From positions 1-46,575 of the IMG/VR virus record IMGVR_UViG_3300030060_006253: a stretch of DNA of 46,575 bases. One strand, 5' to 3'. The notes under the pieces are model-generated. The model did not search any database and was not told the origin of the DNA. It was given only the letters and a program-made list of their open reading frames with translations. Numbering within the stretch: position 1 is the stretch's first letter; each line of letters begins with the position of its first letter. The position numbers and the translations under genes are program-made. This document shows, piece by piece, positions 1 to 6,180 of this stretch. Source of the stretch: a virus.

Positions 1-1
1 C

Positions 2-37
2 AGCGGAGATTCACCCACTTGTCAACAGAACGGGTGA
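2..37 (+). CDS. possible 3' end of an upstream gene (partial)
   Basis: An open frame enters the window at base 2 and stops at a TGA at 35-37, just before the terminator at 43-67. Only 11 codons are visible, so no product can be assigned. The call rests on the stop codon being followed at once by a terminator; another frame could equally be the real one. Confidence 0.3.
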   Translation, partial: SGDSPTCQQNG

Positions 38-42
38 TGGAA

Positions 43-67
43 AACGGGGACGAAAGTCCCCGTTTTT
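43..67 (+). terminator. rho-independent terminator
   Basis: A perfect 9-bp stem (43-51 with 56-64) closes a GAAA tetraloop and runs into a T-rich tail (63-70). It separates the upstream transcript from the auxiliary gene cluster that follows. Confidence 0.85.
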
Positions 68-114
68 CTTTATACATAATACGTTATTTCATTACTTTTT
101 TATGGAGGTGTATA

Positions 115-336
115 ATGGATTTTAATTCTGAACTATGGGAAAGTCTGAAGCCAACTGAAAGTGTAATTCGTGGACTGAAGGCTAGATTACAATTTTGCAG
201 TCAAGATATAATTTGCACTCCGGCAAATCGGTGTGCATGTGATCAGATGTTGGAAGACTTAAAAGAATCACAAGAGTGGATTGATTCTCTTCCGGGTGAA
301 GCAAGTAGTTGTGATACTTCTAACAAATCTGATTGA
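115..336 (+). CDS. small hypothetical protein (73 aa)
   Basis: The start ATG at 115 is chosen because GGAGGT lies at a good distance upstream; the frame is open further upstream but that part crosses the terminator at 43-67. The protein is acidic with four cysteines: one at about residue 28, two closely spaced ones (NRCACD) near residues 37-44, and one near the C-terminus. I do not recognise a family. It is the first gene after the terminator and heads the auxiliary cluster. A nearby promoter is expected, but I see no clear consensus in the 70-114 interval. Confidence 0.6.
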   Translation: MDFNSELWESLKPTESVIRGLKARLQFCSQDIICTPANRCACDQMLEDLKESQEWIDSLPGEASSCDTSNKSD

Positions 337-363
337 CAACCCTAACACATAAGGTTAAAATAA

Positions 364-537
364 ATGAGTGATAAACACGGTGCTGGAAAAGGTGATCGTT
401 ACCGTCCAGTAGATCAAGATCGTTACAGAGAAAACTATGAAAAGATTTTCGGAAAGGCGAAAACAAATGGCAGAAAAGATTCAAATCGTAAGACTAACAA
501 CCGGCGAGGAACTTCTAACAAAGGTGGAGCGAAGTGA
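364..537 (+). CDS. small conserved phage protein (57 aa), overlapping the next gene
   Basis: This short ORF starts at ATG 364, with a weak AAGG upstream. It encodes a Gly/Arg/Lys-rich protein with an N-terminal KHGAGKGDRYRPVD segment and a YEKIFGK segment at about residues 25-31. Similar short proteins are, to my recollection, common in marine T4-like phages; their function is unknown. Its last 71 bases overlap the Sm-like gene that starts at 467 in another frame. The basic, low-complexity C-terminus may simply reflect that overlap. Confidence 0.6.
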   Translation: MSDKHGAGKGDRYRPVDQDRYRENYEKIFGKAKTNGRKDSNRKTNNRRGTSNKGGAK

Positions 538-808
538 AGACACGGTAACACTCAAGGACATCGCTATTCTCATCCCCGCTGGTGAGGGTAAACTCGCGTT
601 CGCTCCTTGGCTACCATATAGTGACGTAGACAGTGGTGTAGAGATTAACATGAAGGATATCATGTTCATCTGTAATCCTCAGTCCGAACTAGAGCAACAG
701 TATCTCTCTGCGATCACTGGCATCCTCGTACCAGATAGTTCCGTCAAGACTGCTGGTGACATGGGTATGGGTGGACCGCAGGGACAGGGACTTAAACTTA
801 CGACTTGA
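467..808 (+). CDS. Sm/Hfq-like fold protein (113 aa)
   Basis: The ORF can be extended to 437, but ATG 467 gives the compact N-terminus MAEKIQIVRLTTGEELLTKV that is typical of this phage family and has AAGGCG upstream. The pattern RLTTGEEL, a hydrophobic ILIPAG strand, WLPYSD at about residues 55-60 and DIMFI at about 71-75 matches a short beta-barrel of the Sm/LSm kind often seen in T4-like marine phages. The C-terminus is Gly-rich. RNA binding is a family-level guess, not seen directly. It is followed closely by the DUF6065 gene and is probably cotranscribed with it. Confidence 0.65.
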   Translation: MAEKIQIVRLTTGEELLTKVERSEDTVTLKDIAILIPAGEGKLAFAPWLPYSDVDSGVEINMKDIMFICNPQSELEQQYLSAITGILVPDSSVKTAGDMGMGGPQGQGLKLTT

Positions 809-823
809 AGGAGATGATTTATT

Positions 824-1693
824 ATGAGTGATGGTGAAAAAGTTTGTCCTGCTTTTAGTTTCTTAAATCCTGAAACAGTCTTCCCCCCAGAATTGGAAGA
901 TGAATATGATCTGAGAATTATTGCGTATGAGACAAATCCTGAAATGAAGTTCGTTAATCCATCCGGAAGACGGGACTGGATTAATAATACCGGTCCCATT
1001 GTTAACGATGAAGGTGAAGTCACTGGACATACTGGTTACGGTAAAAGATGTTTACCTTTGGTTGCAGCGAACGCACTAGGTTGGCAGGTTTTATCAGATC
1101 AGCGGTATGAGATTGTGTGGAACGGTGGAGAAGAGACAAAGGACATCCTAATCTCTTCTGAAAACCAACATCCCATGCTTTCTTCACACTTTGGTTCTGG
1201 TACAATCACTTGGCATATTGGATACATCATGTTCACAACCAAGGGAAACTTCATGTACTGTAAAGGACCTACTAATCATTTCAAGCATGGAGTTCAGGCT
1301 TGCGAAGGTATTGTAGAAACAGATTGGTTGCCGTTTACTTTCACCATGAATTGGATGATGACGAAACCACACGAAAAAGTCGTGTTTGAAAAAGGCGAAC
1401 CAATCTGTCAGTTGTTCCCATACCCAAAGGAATACATCGAACACTTCAAACCCGTGATTAGAACCAAATCGAGTATGCCTTCAGAACTTAATAAGGCGTA
1501 TGAGTACTACGTTCACTCCAGAGATGTATTTAATAAATCACCTAGAGAGGTTAATTCTTGGGAGGCTAACTACTTCAAAGGTCAGATTCATGATGGAACT
1601 AATGTAGAAGATCTCGGAAGAAAACACTACACTTCAATCAAAACTCCAAAGTGGATAACTGAGTCTTCTAACGCTCCATATCAGTCTGATTGA
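824..1693 (+). CDS. DUF6065 family protein (289 aa)
   Basis: ATG 824 is preceded by AAGGAG at 808-813. The protein carries landmarks I associate with DUF6065: GYGKRCLPLVAANALGW at about residues 71-87, VWNGG, SSHFGSG, GPTNHFKHG, and VETDWLPFTFTMNWMMT followed by FEKGEPICQLFP. The biochemical role of the family is unknown; it occurs in phages and bacteria and looks like a compact, soluble, possibly enzymatic beta-rich protein. No signal peptide or membrane segment is visible. It lies between the Sm-like gene and tRNA-Arg. Confidence 0.75.
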   Translation: MSDGEKVCPAFSFLNPETVFPPELEDEYDLRIIAYETNPEMKFVNPSGRRDWINNTGPIVNDEGEVTGHTGYGKRCLPLVAANALGWQVLSDQRYEIVWNGGEETKDILISSENQHPMLSSHFGSGTITWHIGYIMFTTKGNFMYCKGPTNHFKHGVQACEGIVETDWLPFTFTMNWMMTKPHEKVVFEKGEPICQLFPYPKEYIEHFKPVIRTKSSMPSELNKAYEYYVHSRDVFNKSPREVNSWEANYFKGQIHDGTNVEDLGRKHYTSIKTPKWITESSNAPYQSD

Positions 1694-1699
1694 TTTATT

Positions 1700-1773
1700 G
1701 CGCCCGTAACTCAATTGGATAGAGTAGCGGCCTTCTAAGCCGCAAGTTGCAGGTTCGAGTCCTGCCGGGCGTG
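1700..1773 (+). tRNA. tRNA-Arg (anticodon TCT)
   Basis: A full cloverleaf of 74 nt can be folded. It has a 7-bp acceptor with a G:U first pair, a 4-bp D stem, a 5-bp anticodon stem GCGGC/GCCGC around a loop with TCT, and a 5-bp T stem around TTCGAGT. CCA is not encoded. It decodes AGA, which is a frequent Arg codon in the genes of this window. Confidence 0.95.
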
Positions 1774-1791
1774 TTGGAAAGGAAAAACTAA

Positions 1792-2040
1792 ATGCCTCAT
1801 GTAATAACAGAAGCGTGCGTAGGAGTAAAAGATGGATCGTGTGTTGAAGTTTGTCCCGTGGAGTGTATCCACTCTGACGAAGAGTCCGGACAATTTTTCA
1901 TAGATCCAGAGGAGTGCATTGATTGTGCGTTATGTGTTGATGAGTGTCCAGTTAATGCAATTTACAGTGATGAAGATGTCCCCAATGATTTGATGAAGTA
2001 CATACAAATCAATTTAGATTATTTTGAAAAGAAGGATTAA
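1792..2040 (+). CDS. fdxA: 7Fe-type bacterial ferredoxin (82 aa)
   Basis: The protein has eight cysteines in the order C9-x7-C17-x3-C21-P-x2-C25, then C42-x2-C45-x2-C48-x3-C52-P. That is the pattern of [3Fe-4S][4Fe-4S] ferredoxins such as FdI/FdxA: C9, C17 and C52 would hold the 3Fe cluster, and C21, C42, C45 and C48 the 4Fe cluster. The C-terminus is short and acidic. It would act as a cytoplasmic one-electron carrier. Phage ferredoxins known from cyanophages are of the plant 2Fe-2S type, so this one is different. The start has GGAAAGGA upstream. The partner enzyme is not evident here. Confidence 0.88.
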   Translation: MPHVITEACVGVKDGSCVEVCPVECIHSDEESGQFFIDPEECIDCALCVDECPVNAIYSDEDVPNDLMKYIQINLDYFEKKD

Positions 2041-2042
2041 TT

Positions 2043-2204
2043 ATGCCAAACAGTAAAGCAAAACTTGTGAAAGCGAAGCACCGAAAGCGTAAGGAAAGAA
2101 TGAAGGCTGCACGGGTAGAGGAAATTGGAAATGCTAAGAAGCGAACTATGAGGGCTATGAATTCAAGCAATAGTTTGCCTAAGATCTACCAAGATCGCGT
2201 GTGA
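2043..2204 (+). CDS. small very basic protein (53 aa)
   Basis: ATG 2043 follows two bases after the ferredoxin stop, and the stop codon ends one base before the next start. About a third of the residues are Lys or Arg, with an N-terminal MPNSKAKL segment that I recall from short basic proteins of marine T4-like phages. Nucleic-acid binding is plausible from charge alone. The tight spacing suggests translational coupling with its neighbours. Confidence 0.6.
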   Translation: MPNSKAKLVKAKHRKRKERMKAARVEEIGNAKKRTMRAMNSSNSLPKIYQDRV

Positions 2205-2205
2205 G

Positions 2206-2574
2206 ATGGAATCTAGAATTGTAAAAACACTGGACTTTGCTAGGGATATTACGATTCAAAATCCTCGTCCCAAAAAGCACACTTCAATCATTCTGCGAAA
2301 GAATGAAATTGTTTCTGTGGGTACGAATCTGAACAGGACGCATCCTCTGGCAAAACAGTACGGTTATCTTTTCGATGAGGTGCATTCTGAACTGGATGCA
2401 CTTCTTCGTTACAAGGGACCTAAAGATAACTTGATTCTAATAAATTATAGGTTTAATAGGTTTGGAGACATGAGAATGTCTAAACCTTGTTGTAAATGCA
2501 CTCCGTGGTGTGTGGGTGTGTTTGATAAAATTTGGTATACCACGAACGACGGATTTCTGCAATTGGACTACTAG
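2206..2574 (+). CDS. cytidine/dCMP deaminase-like protein (122 aa)
   Basis: The protein has the two zinc-site motifs of the cytidine deaminase superfamily: H60-S61-E62 (within VHSELDALL) and P94-C95-x2-C98 (within SKPCCKC). The first would supply one zinc ligand and the catalytic Glu, the second the two Cys ligands. Between them lies a predicted beta strand (NLILINYRF). At 122 residues it is near the minimal size for the fold. The substrate (dCMP, cytidine or a nucleic acid base) cannot be told. It starts one base after the basic small ORF, and its stop abuts the ATG of the SET-domain gene. Confidence 0.65.
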   Translation: MESRIVKTLDFARDITIQNPRPKKHTSIILRKNEIVSVGTNLNRTHPLAKQYGYLFDEVHSELDALLRYKGPKDNLILINYRFNRFGDMRMSKPCCKCTPWCVGVFDKIWYTTNDGFLQLDY

Positions 2575-3006
2575 ATGTTAAAAAAAGTTTTAAAGAAACC
2601 ATCCAAGATAATAGTACAAGCCTCTCCTGTTGGTGGGTATGGTGTCTTTGCAACTGAACATTTAGGTGAAAATGAAATCATAGAAGAGGCGACATTTGTG
2701 ATGAGTGGGGTACGAACAAAACAAAAACCTGCTCCTGAATGGATCGGTCCTTCTATTTTATATCCATACCCATGTAAATGTGAGTCGTGTCAGGAGCATG
2801 GACAGCAGTTTTTGTTTTCAACTGGATATATACAACTATATAATCACTCGGATGATAATAATGTACTTTTTTCATTCGATCTAGATACAAGAATCATAAC
2901 AGTCAGAACAAATAGATCTGTTGGTGGTGGACAAGAACTATTCAACAACTACGGAAAAGAATATCAACATTTTGATTCAGAATGGTTAGGAACCTGTAAG
3001 TTTTAG
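2575..3006 (+). CDS. SET-domain protein (143 aa)
   Basis: The start codon directly follows the deaminase-like stop. The protein is a minimal SET domain: GYGVFA at residues 21-26 (cofactor-binding GxG), a middle with CKCESC at about 67-72, LYNHS at 88-92, and ELFNNYG at 121-127, the pseudoknot motifs that form the SAM and Lys sites. SET proteins methylate lysines. The target here, phage or host protein, is unknown. It lacks a full Cys-rich post-SET segment. The assignment to the fold is firm; activity is inferred. Confidence 0.78.
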   Translation: MLKKVLKKPSKIIVQASPVGGYGVFATEHLGENEIIEEATFVMSGVRTKQKPAPEWIGPSILYPYPCKCESCQEHGQQFLFSTGYIQLYNHSDDNNVLFSFDLDTRIITVRTNRSVGGGQELFNNYGKEYQHFDSEWLGTCKF

Positions 3007-3018
3007 AAAGGATAAACA

Positions 3019-3237
3019 ATGCATAGACTAGGTGAATCGGTGGTAAATAAATTAAACAAAAAAGTGGCTACAGTCATCTGCTTAGACTCCTCGATCAGTG
3101 AGAGCGATCAGTTGGGAGAGGAAGTAGTTCGTATTCGATACGAAGAAAGTGGTCTGGAGGAATGGGTGCCTGTTTCCTCAGTAGCAAATTTTCTTCTCGA
3201 AGTTGAACCTGATACGGGGAATTATCTTGAAGAGTAA
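3019..3237 (+). CDS. hypothetical protein (72 aa)
   Basis: ATG 3019 has AGAAAGGA upstream. The sequence alternates beta-like strands (SVVNKLNKKVATVICLD, EVVRIRYEESGLEEWVPVSSV) and could be a small SH3- or Tudor-like barrel, given the pattern of strand, charged turn and W-V-P near the end. No named family is recognised. It lies between the SET gene and two further small ORFs. Confidence 0.6.
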   Translation: MHRLGESVVNKLNKKVATVICLDSSISESDQLGEEVVRIRYEESGLEEWVPVSSVANFLLEVEPDTGNYLEE

Positions 3238-3360
3238 ATGTCCTTTGGTAAAATACAAGTCACATATGGTGTGTGGGGTGCTTGCGATATTGTGCCCCTT
3301 CTCTTTGTTTGTAACATTACCGGCACTTTTCGGTGTCAGCAGAGTAAGGAAAAAAAATGA
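3238..3360 (+). CDS. possible small protein (40 aa) coupled to its neighbours
   Basis: The ORF begins with ATG immediately after the TAA of the preceding gene and ends in a TGA that overlaps the next ATG (ATGA at 3357-3360). That gives a continuous chain of coupled reading frames. The middle is hydrophobic with Cys residues (GACDIVPLLFVCNITG). It has no separate ribosome binding site and no recognised homologue, so it may be a leader that couples translation or just an accidental frame. Confidence 0.35.
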   Translation: MSFGKIQVTYGVWGACDIVPLLFVCNITGTFRCQQSKEKK

Positions 3361-3692
3361 ACATCAATGAAGAAAGGTGGATTGATTACTTGTCGGATAA
3401 AGCAGAAAAAGGTCTTAGTTATTACGTTTGGGAAAACAGTAGACCTGTTTCTCCCGATGATGTCATTCGTATTTCTGGTGATCACGAATGTTTTGTCACA
3501 GGAGACACAATCAAACCACAAGATGATGCACATTGGACAGACGAATTTGACGCATGGGTTTCTGCCCGTGGGTATCAGATGATTCAGAACGCTCAGTCTA
3601 CAGGGGAACTCTCAAACAATAGAGAATGGGAACTCATGTTCGCTGAGTGGTACGCGAAGGACGAATCCATCGCGGGACTAGAGGAAGCGTGA
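3357..3692 (+). CDS. hypothetical acidic protein (111 aa)
   Basis: The start overlaps the stop of the preceding small ORF, and GTAAGGA lies upstream. The protein is acidic and Trp-rich (seven Trp), with repeated W-x-x-x-F/Y patterns such as ERWIDYL, HWTDEFDAWV and REWELMFAEWYA. These suggest a small helical protein. No signal peptide, no cysteine pairs and no recognised family. It is the last small soluble gene before the secreted PEP-CTERM-like protein. Confidence 0.6.
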   Translation: MNINEERWIDYLSDKAEKGLSYYVWENSRPVSPDDVIRISGDHECFVTGDTIKPQDDAHWTDEFDAWVSARGYQMIQNAQSTGELSNNREWELMFAEWYAKDESIAGLEEA

Positions 3693-3754
3693 CGTAGCGA
3701 AAAAATGGCGAAGTCACAGGATGATGCAGGACTACTGTAACAAAAGGAATTATT

Positions 3755-4186
3755 ATGTACGCAGCAATTTTATCTTATAGTATTATCGCAAGTGTTGTCC
3801 CACCCCCGGACTACTATGATTTTCAGATCCTAGAGACTCCAAACTTCACTCTCGAATATAGTGTGAAGTGGTGGGAGGAAAGCGATAAGTATCTTTACAC
3901 TTTGCTAAACACCCAAGACTCAACCATTGCAATTACACAATGGGCAGTGGGTGGAGCATTCGATCTAGATCTTGGTTTTGGAAACGATCTCGATCCCGGT
4001 GAGATGGAAAGCATCATTCTCTTCGGTAACGGATTTGGATATGAGAGTACGTTCGGTGTTGCGTTCTCTGATTATGATGTTACCAAGATTTTCTACGAAA
4101 CGATTGCACCCAACACAATCCCCGCACCCGGAGCAGCGATTCTACTAGGTGCTGTAGGACTAACTTCTCGTAGACGAAGAGTTTAA
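3755..4186 (+). CDS. secreted protein with PEP-CTERM-like sorting tail (143 aa)
   Basis: ATG 3755 has AAAGGA upstream. Residues 1-15 form a short hydrophobic export-like signal, and the middle (20-120) is an acidic, aromatic, beta-rich domain. The last 22 residues are the notable part: PAPG (123-126), a hydrophobic stretch (about 127-137), and RRRR (139-142). That tripartite arrangement is the PEP-CTERM/exosortase type, in a PAPG variant of the usual PEP motif. In bacteria such tails are processed by exosortase and place proteins at the cell surface. In a phage this suggests surface modification of the infected host, or a gene taken from it. Function is unknown. Confidence 0.7.
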   Translation: MYAAILSYSIIASVVPPPDYYDFQILETPNFTLEYSVKWWEESDKYLYTLLNTQDSTIAITQWAVGGAFDLDLGFGNDLDPGEMESIILFGNGFGYESTFGVAFSDYDVTKIFYETIAPNTIPAPGAAILLGAVGLTSRRRRV

Positions 4187-4193
4187 TTACTAA

Positions 4194-4278
4194 GCGGTCG
4201 TGGCGGAATAGGCAGACGCAACGGACTTAAAATCCGTCGAGGGTTAACCTCATGTGGGTTCGAGTCCCACCGACCGTA
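4194..4278 (+). tRNA. tRNA-Leu (anticodon TAA)
   Basis: An 85-nt cloverleaf with the long variable arm of a class II tRNA. The acceptor is GCGGTCG/CGACCGT, the anticodon stem ACGGA/TCCGT closes a loop containing TAA, and the T arm carries TTCGAGT. CCA is not encoded. It would read UUA/UUG leucine codons. Confidence 0.95.
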
Positions 4279-4282
4279 TTTA

Positions 4283-4356
4283 CAGAGTGTAGCACAGTTT
4301 GGTAGTGCGCCGCATTTGGGATGCGGAGGTCGTAGGTTCAAATCCTGCCACTCTGA
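4283..4356 (+). tRNA. tRNA-Pro (anticodon TGG)
   Basis: A 74-nt cloverleaf with acceptor CAGAGTG/CACTCTG, anticodon stem CCGCA/TGCGG around TTTGGGA, and T loop TTCAAAT. CCA is not encoded. It lies four bases after tRNA-Leu, and its last base abuts the stop codon of the convergent gene at 4357. It reads CCA and probably other Pro codons, which are heavily used in the proline-rich virion proteins of this window. Confidence 0.95.
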
Positions 4357-6180
4357 TTAGTAACCGCCTCCATAACCGCCGCCTGATGGTGGTGGACTCG
4401 GAGGTGGTGGACTTGGAGGGGGAGACATCGGTGGAGGCATGAACGGAGGAGGAGAAGTGAACGGAGGAGGTGACGGTGGAGGACTCTGAGGGGGAGACGG
4501 TGACGGTGGAGGAGCAGAGAAGGGTGATGGGGGAAGATCAGATACAGAGAACGGGTTGGTGGTTGTTGTTCCAGTAACAGGAATGTTTCCGCCTGAGTCT
4601 TCAGTAGATCGCAAATCACTGCCAATTGTGTCTTCGAGTTCTGGCTCAAAGAATCCAGTTAGTTCAAATGCTACGATTGGGTTTTTCCCATCATCGTTGA
4701 ATTCCCGGAGGCTTCTGACTTGGTTATCGTCTAGACCGCCTGGAGTTGTGGGACATTTTCTTGCCATGCATCTTCTAATTTTATCCCAGTGACCTTTTGT
4801 TCTACTATTTTTGTGACCACATGGACCTCCATTATGCATTCTTGCAAGATCTTCACATGTGCAACATGGTAAATCTCCGTCAGGATATTCGTGAATTGGT
4901 GTTCCAGTGCATTTGCATTTTGCTCTAGGATTTCGAGTGTATCTTCTTTGCCAACACTCTGTCATCCTTCTACCCTTTCTCTCTTTCTCTGCACAACAAG
5001 CAGCGTCTCCATTACATGGCGTGCATAGACTTCTAGCGTAGCCCGGTTGACATACCTCACAGCATCTATTGTTTCCTAGAGGACCGTCATAACCACCATT
5101 CCCATTAGAACAAGGTCCACCGGCTCCACATATATCCTGAAGCCACTGGTTATGTGAGATTTGGAACTGTCCACAGTCACATGATGTATCGCAAGGATCA
5201 CCGGGAGTGCAATCGGGTGATCCGTCACAGTCACTATCAAACTGTCTGCCTGGAGGGACACTGACTGGATCTGGTTTACCGTCCGGAGGGACATCCGTAT
5301 CACATCTACCGCAGTCAGTTGCATTTGGATCACATTTATTAGATGACTCGATCTCTTTCATGCAGTCCATCAAACAAGAGTAGTTACAACTTGGACATAC
5401 GTTCAGTCTTGGACCTGGTGCTGTTGTTGGATCCTCGGGACTGATTACTACACCTTCCTCGTATTGAAGAACAGGTTGATCTTCATCGGCTCTTCTCTCT
5501 TCAGGAGCCTGGTTTTGAGAGGGATCATAAAATCTACCATTACAACAAGGTCCAGAAACTTTAGTCTTCTTTCCAGTTATCGTATTTTTTATTATATAAA
5601 TTTGTCTCATTCCACCATCGGGACACTTTGCAAGTCCTATGCTCATGATTCCCAAACACCCTTGGGGATCTCCGATGTATGGTTCTGGATATGGTTTTGC
5701 AGTAAACTGAATACTAGGTTTTTCATCGTCTCTGAAGTCACCGATACATCCCGGTAAAACCACAGTGCATATTCCTATTTCAACATCCCAATATTTTGTA
5801 GATGATCGGAATTCAACTTCACCCTCTACATTCAATTCACCACCCATGCCTGGATGGTTAGAACAATAGTAATATAGTTTTGTGGGAGTTGATCTGTTTG
5901 GTGTCAATTTCAGTTGTGGGTTTTTGCTTGAGTCATACTCATCGTTCATAAACCTAACGTATCTTTTATATGAAACTTCTTTACCATCAATAATATATTG
6001 TACTTCACTTCCCTTATATGGAAGTCCCCCACTCCAAACACCATTGGGTGTTGTTGAAAATAATATTGCGTGTCCTGCTATTGAGTCATCGCTTAAATTA
6101 AAAGTATATGTTTCACCTATGCGAACTGTAGGAGTAGGACGATCTTCATCATTTAGTTGGTACTTATTTCCTGATGCCAT
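4357..6180 (-). CDS. virion protein: cupredoxin-like domain, Cys-rich middle, Pro-rich tail (607 aa)
   Basis: Residues 1-125 look like a cupredoxin-like beta-sandwich. H37 and the segment YYYCSNHPGMGG give C106, H109 and M112, the four ligands of a type-1 copper site. Similar domains are frequent in tail proteins of marine T4-like phages. Residues about 130-480 are very rich in cysteine (many CC, CxxC and CxCxC pairs), and a charged stretch follows. The last 60 residues are PPPSPPP/SPPPF repeats ending in GGGYGGGY, like a flexible adhesive stalk. Its ATG overlaps the stop of the upstream gene (TGATG), so the two are probably translated together. It is likely an exposed tail or fibre protein. 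Confidence 0.65.
   Translation of the reverse strand: MASGNKYQLNDEDRPTPTVRIGETYTFNLSDDSIAGHAILFSTTPNGVWSGGLPYKGSEVQYIIDGKEVSYKRYVRFMNDEYDSSKNPQLKLTPNRSTPTKLYYYCSNHPGMGGELNVEGEVEFRSSTKYWDVEIGICTVVLPGCIGDFRDDEKPSIQFTAKPYPEPYIGDPQGCLGIMSIGLAKCPDGGMRQIYIIKNTITGKKTKVSGPCCNGRFYDPSQNQAPEERRADEDQPVLQYEEGVVISPEDPTTAPGPRLNVCPSCNYSCLMDCMKEIESSNKCDPNATDCGRCDTDVPPDGKPDPVSVPPGRQFDSDCDGSPDCTPGDPCDTSCDCGQFQISHNQWLQDICGAGGPCSNGNGGYDGPLGNNRCCEVCQPGYARSLCTPCNGDAACCAEKERKGRRMTECWQRRYTRNPRAKCKCTGTPIHEYPDGDLPCCTCEDLARMHNGGPCGHKNSRTKGHWDKIRRCMARKCPTTPGGLDDNQVRSLREFNDDGKNPIVAFELTGFFEPELEDTIGSDLRSTEDSGGNIPVTGTTTTNPFSVSDLPPSPFSAPPPSPSPPQSPPPSPPPFTSPPPFMPPPMSPPPSPPPPSPPPSGGGYGGGY

Noticed and set aside
437-466. Upstream start of the Sm-like gene at 437
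   Set aside because: ATG 467 has the better-placed ribosome site and gives the N-terminus expected for the family; the extra residues lie fully within the overlapping 57-aa ORF.
3693-3754. Tiny ORF of 11 codons before the PEP-CTERM-like gene
   Set aside because: It lacks a ribosome site and is too short to tell from chance.
4194-4356. tRNA-Leu/tRNA-Pro as a prophage attachment site
   Set aside because: No integrase or duplicated tRNA 3' end is visible, and tRNA clusters are ordinary in lytic T4-like phages.
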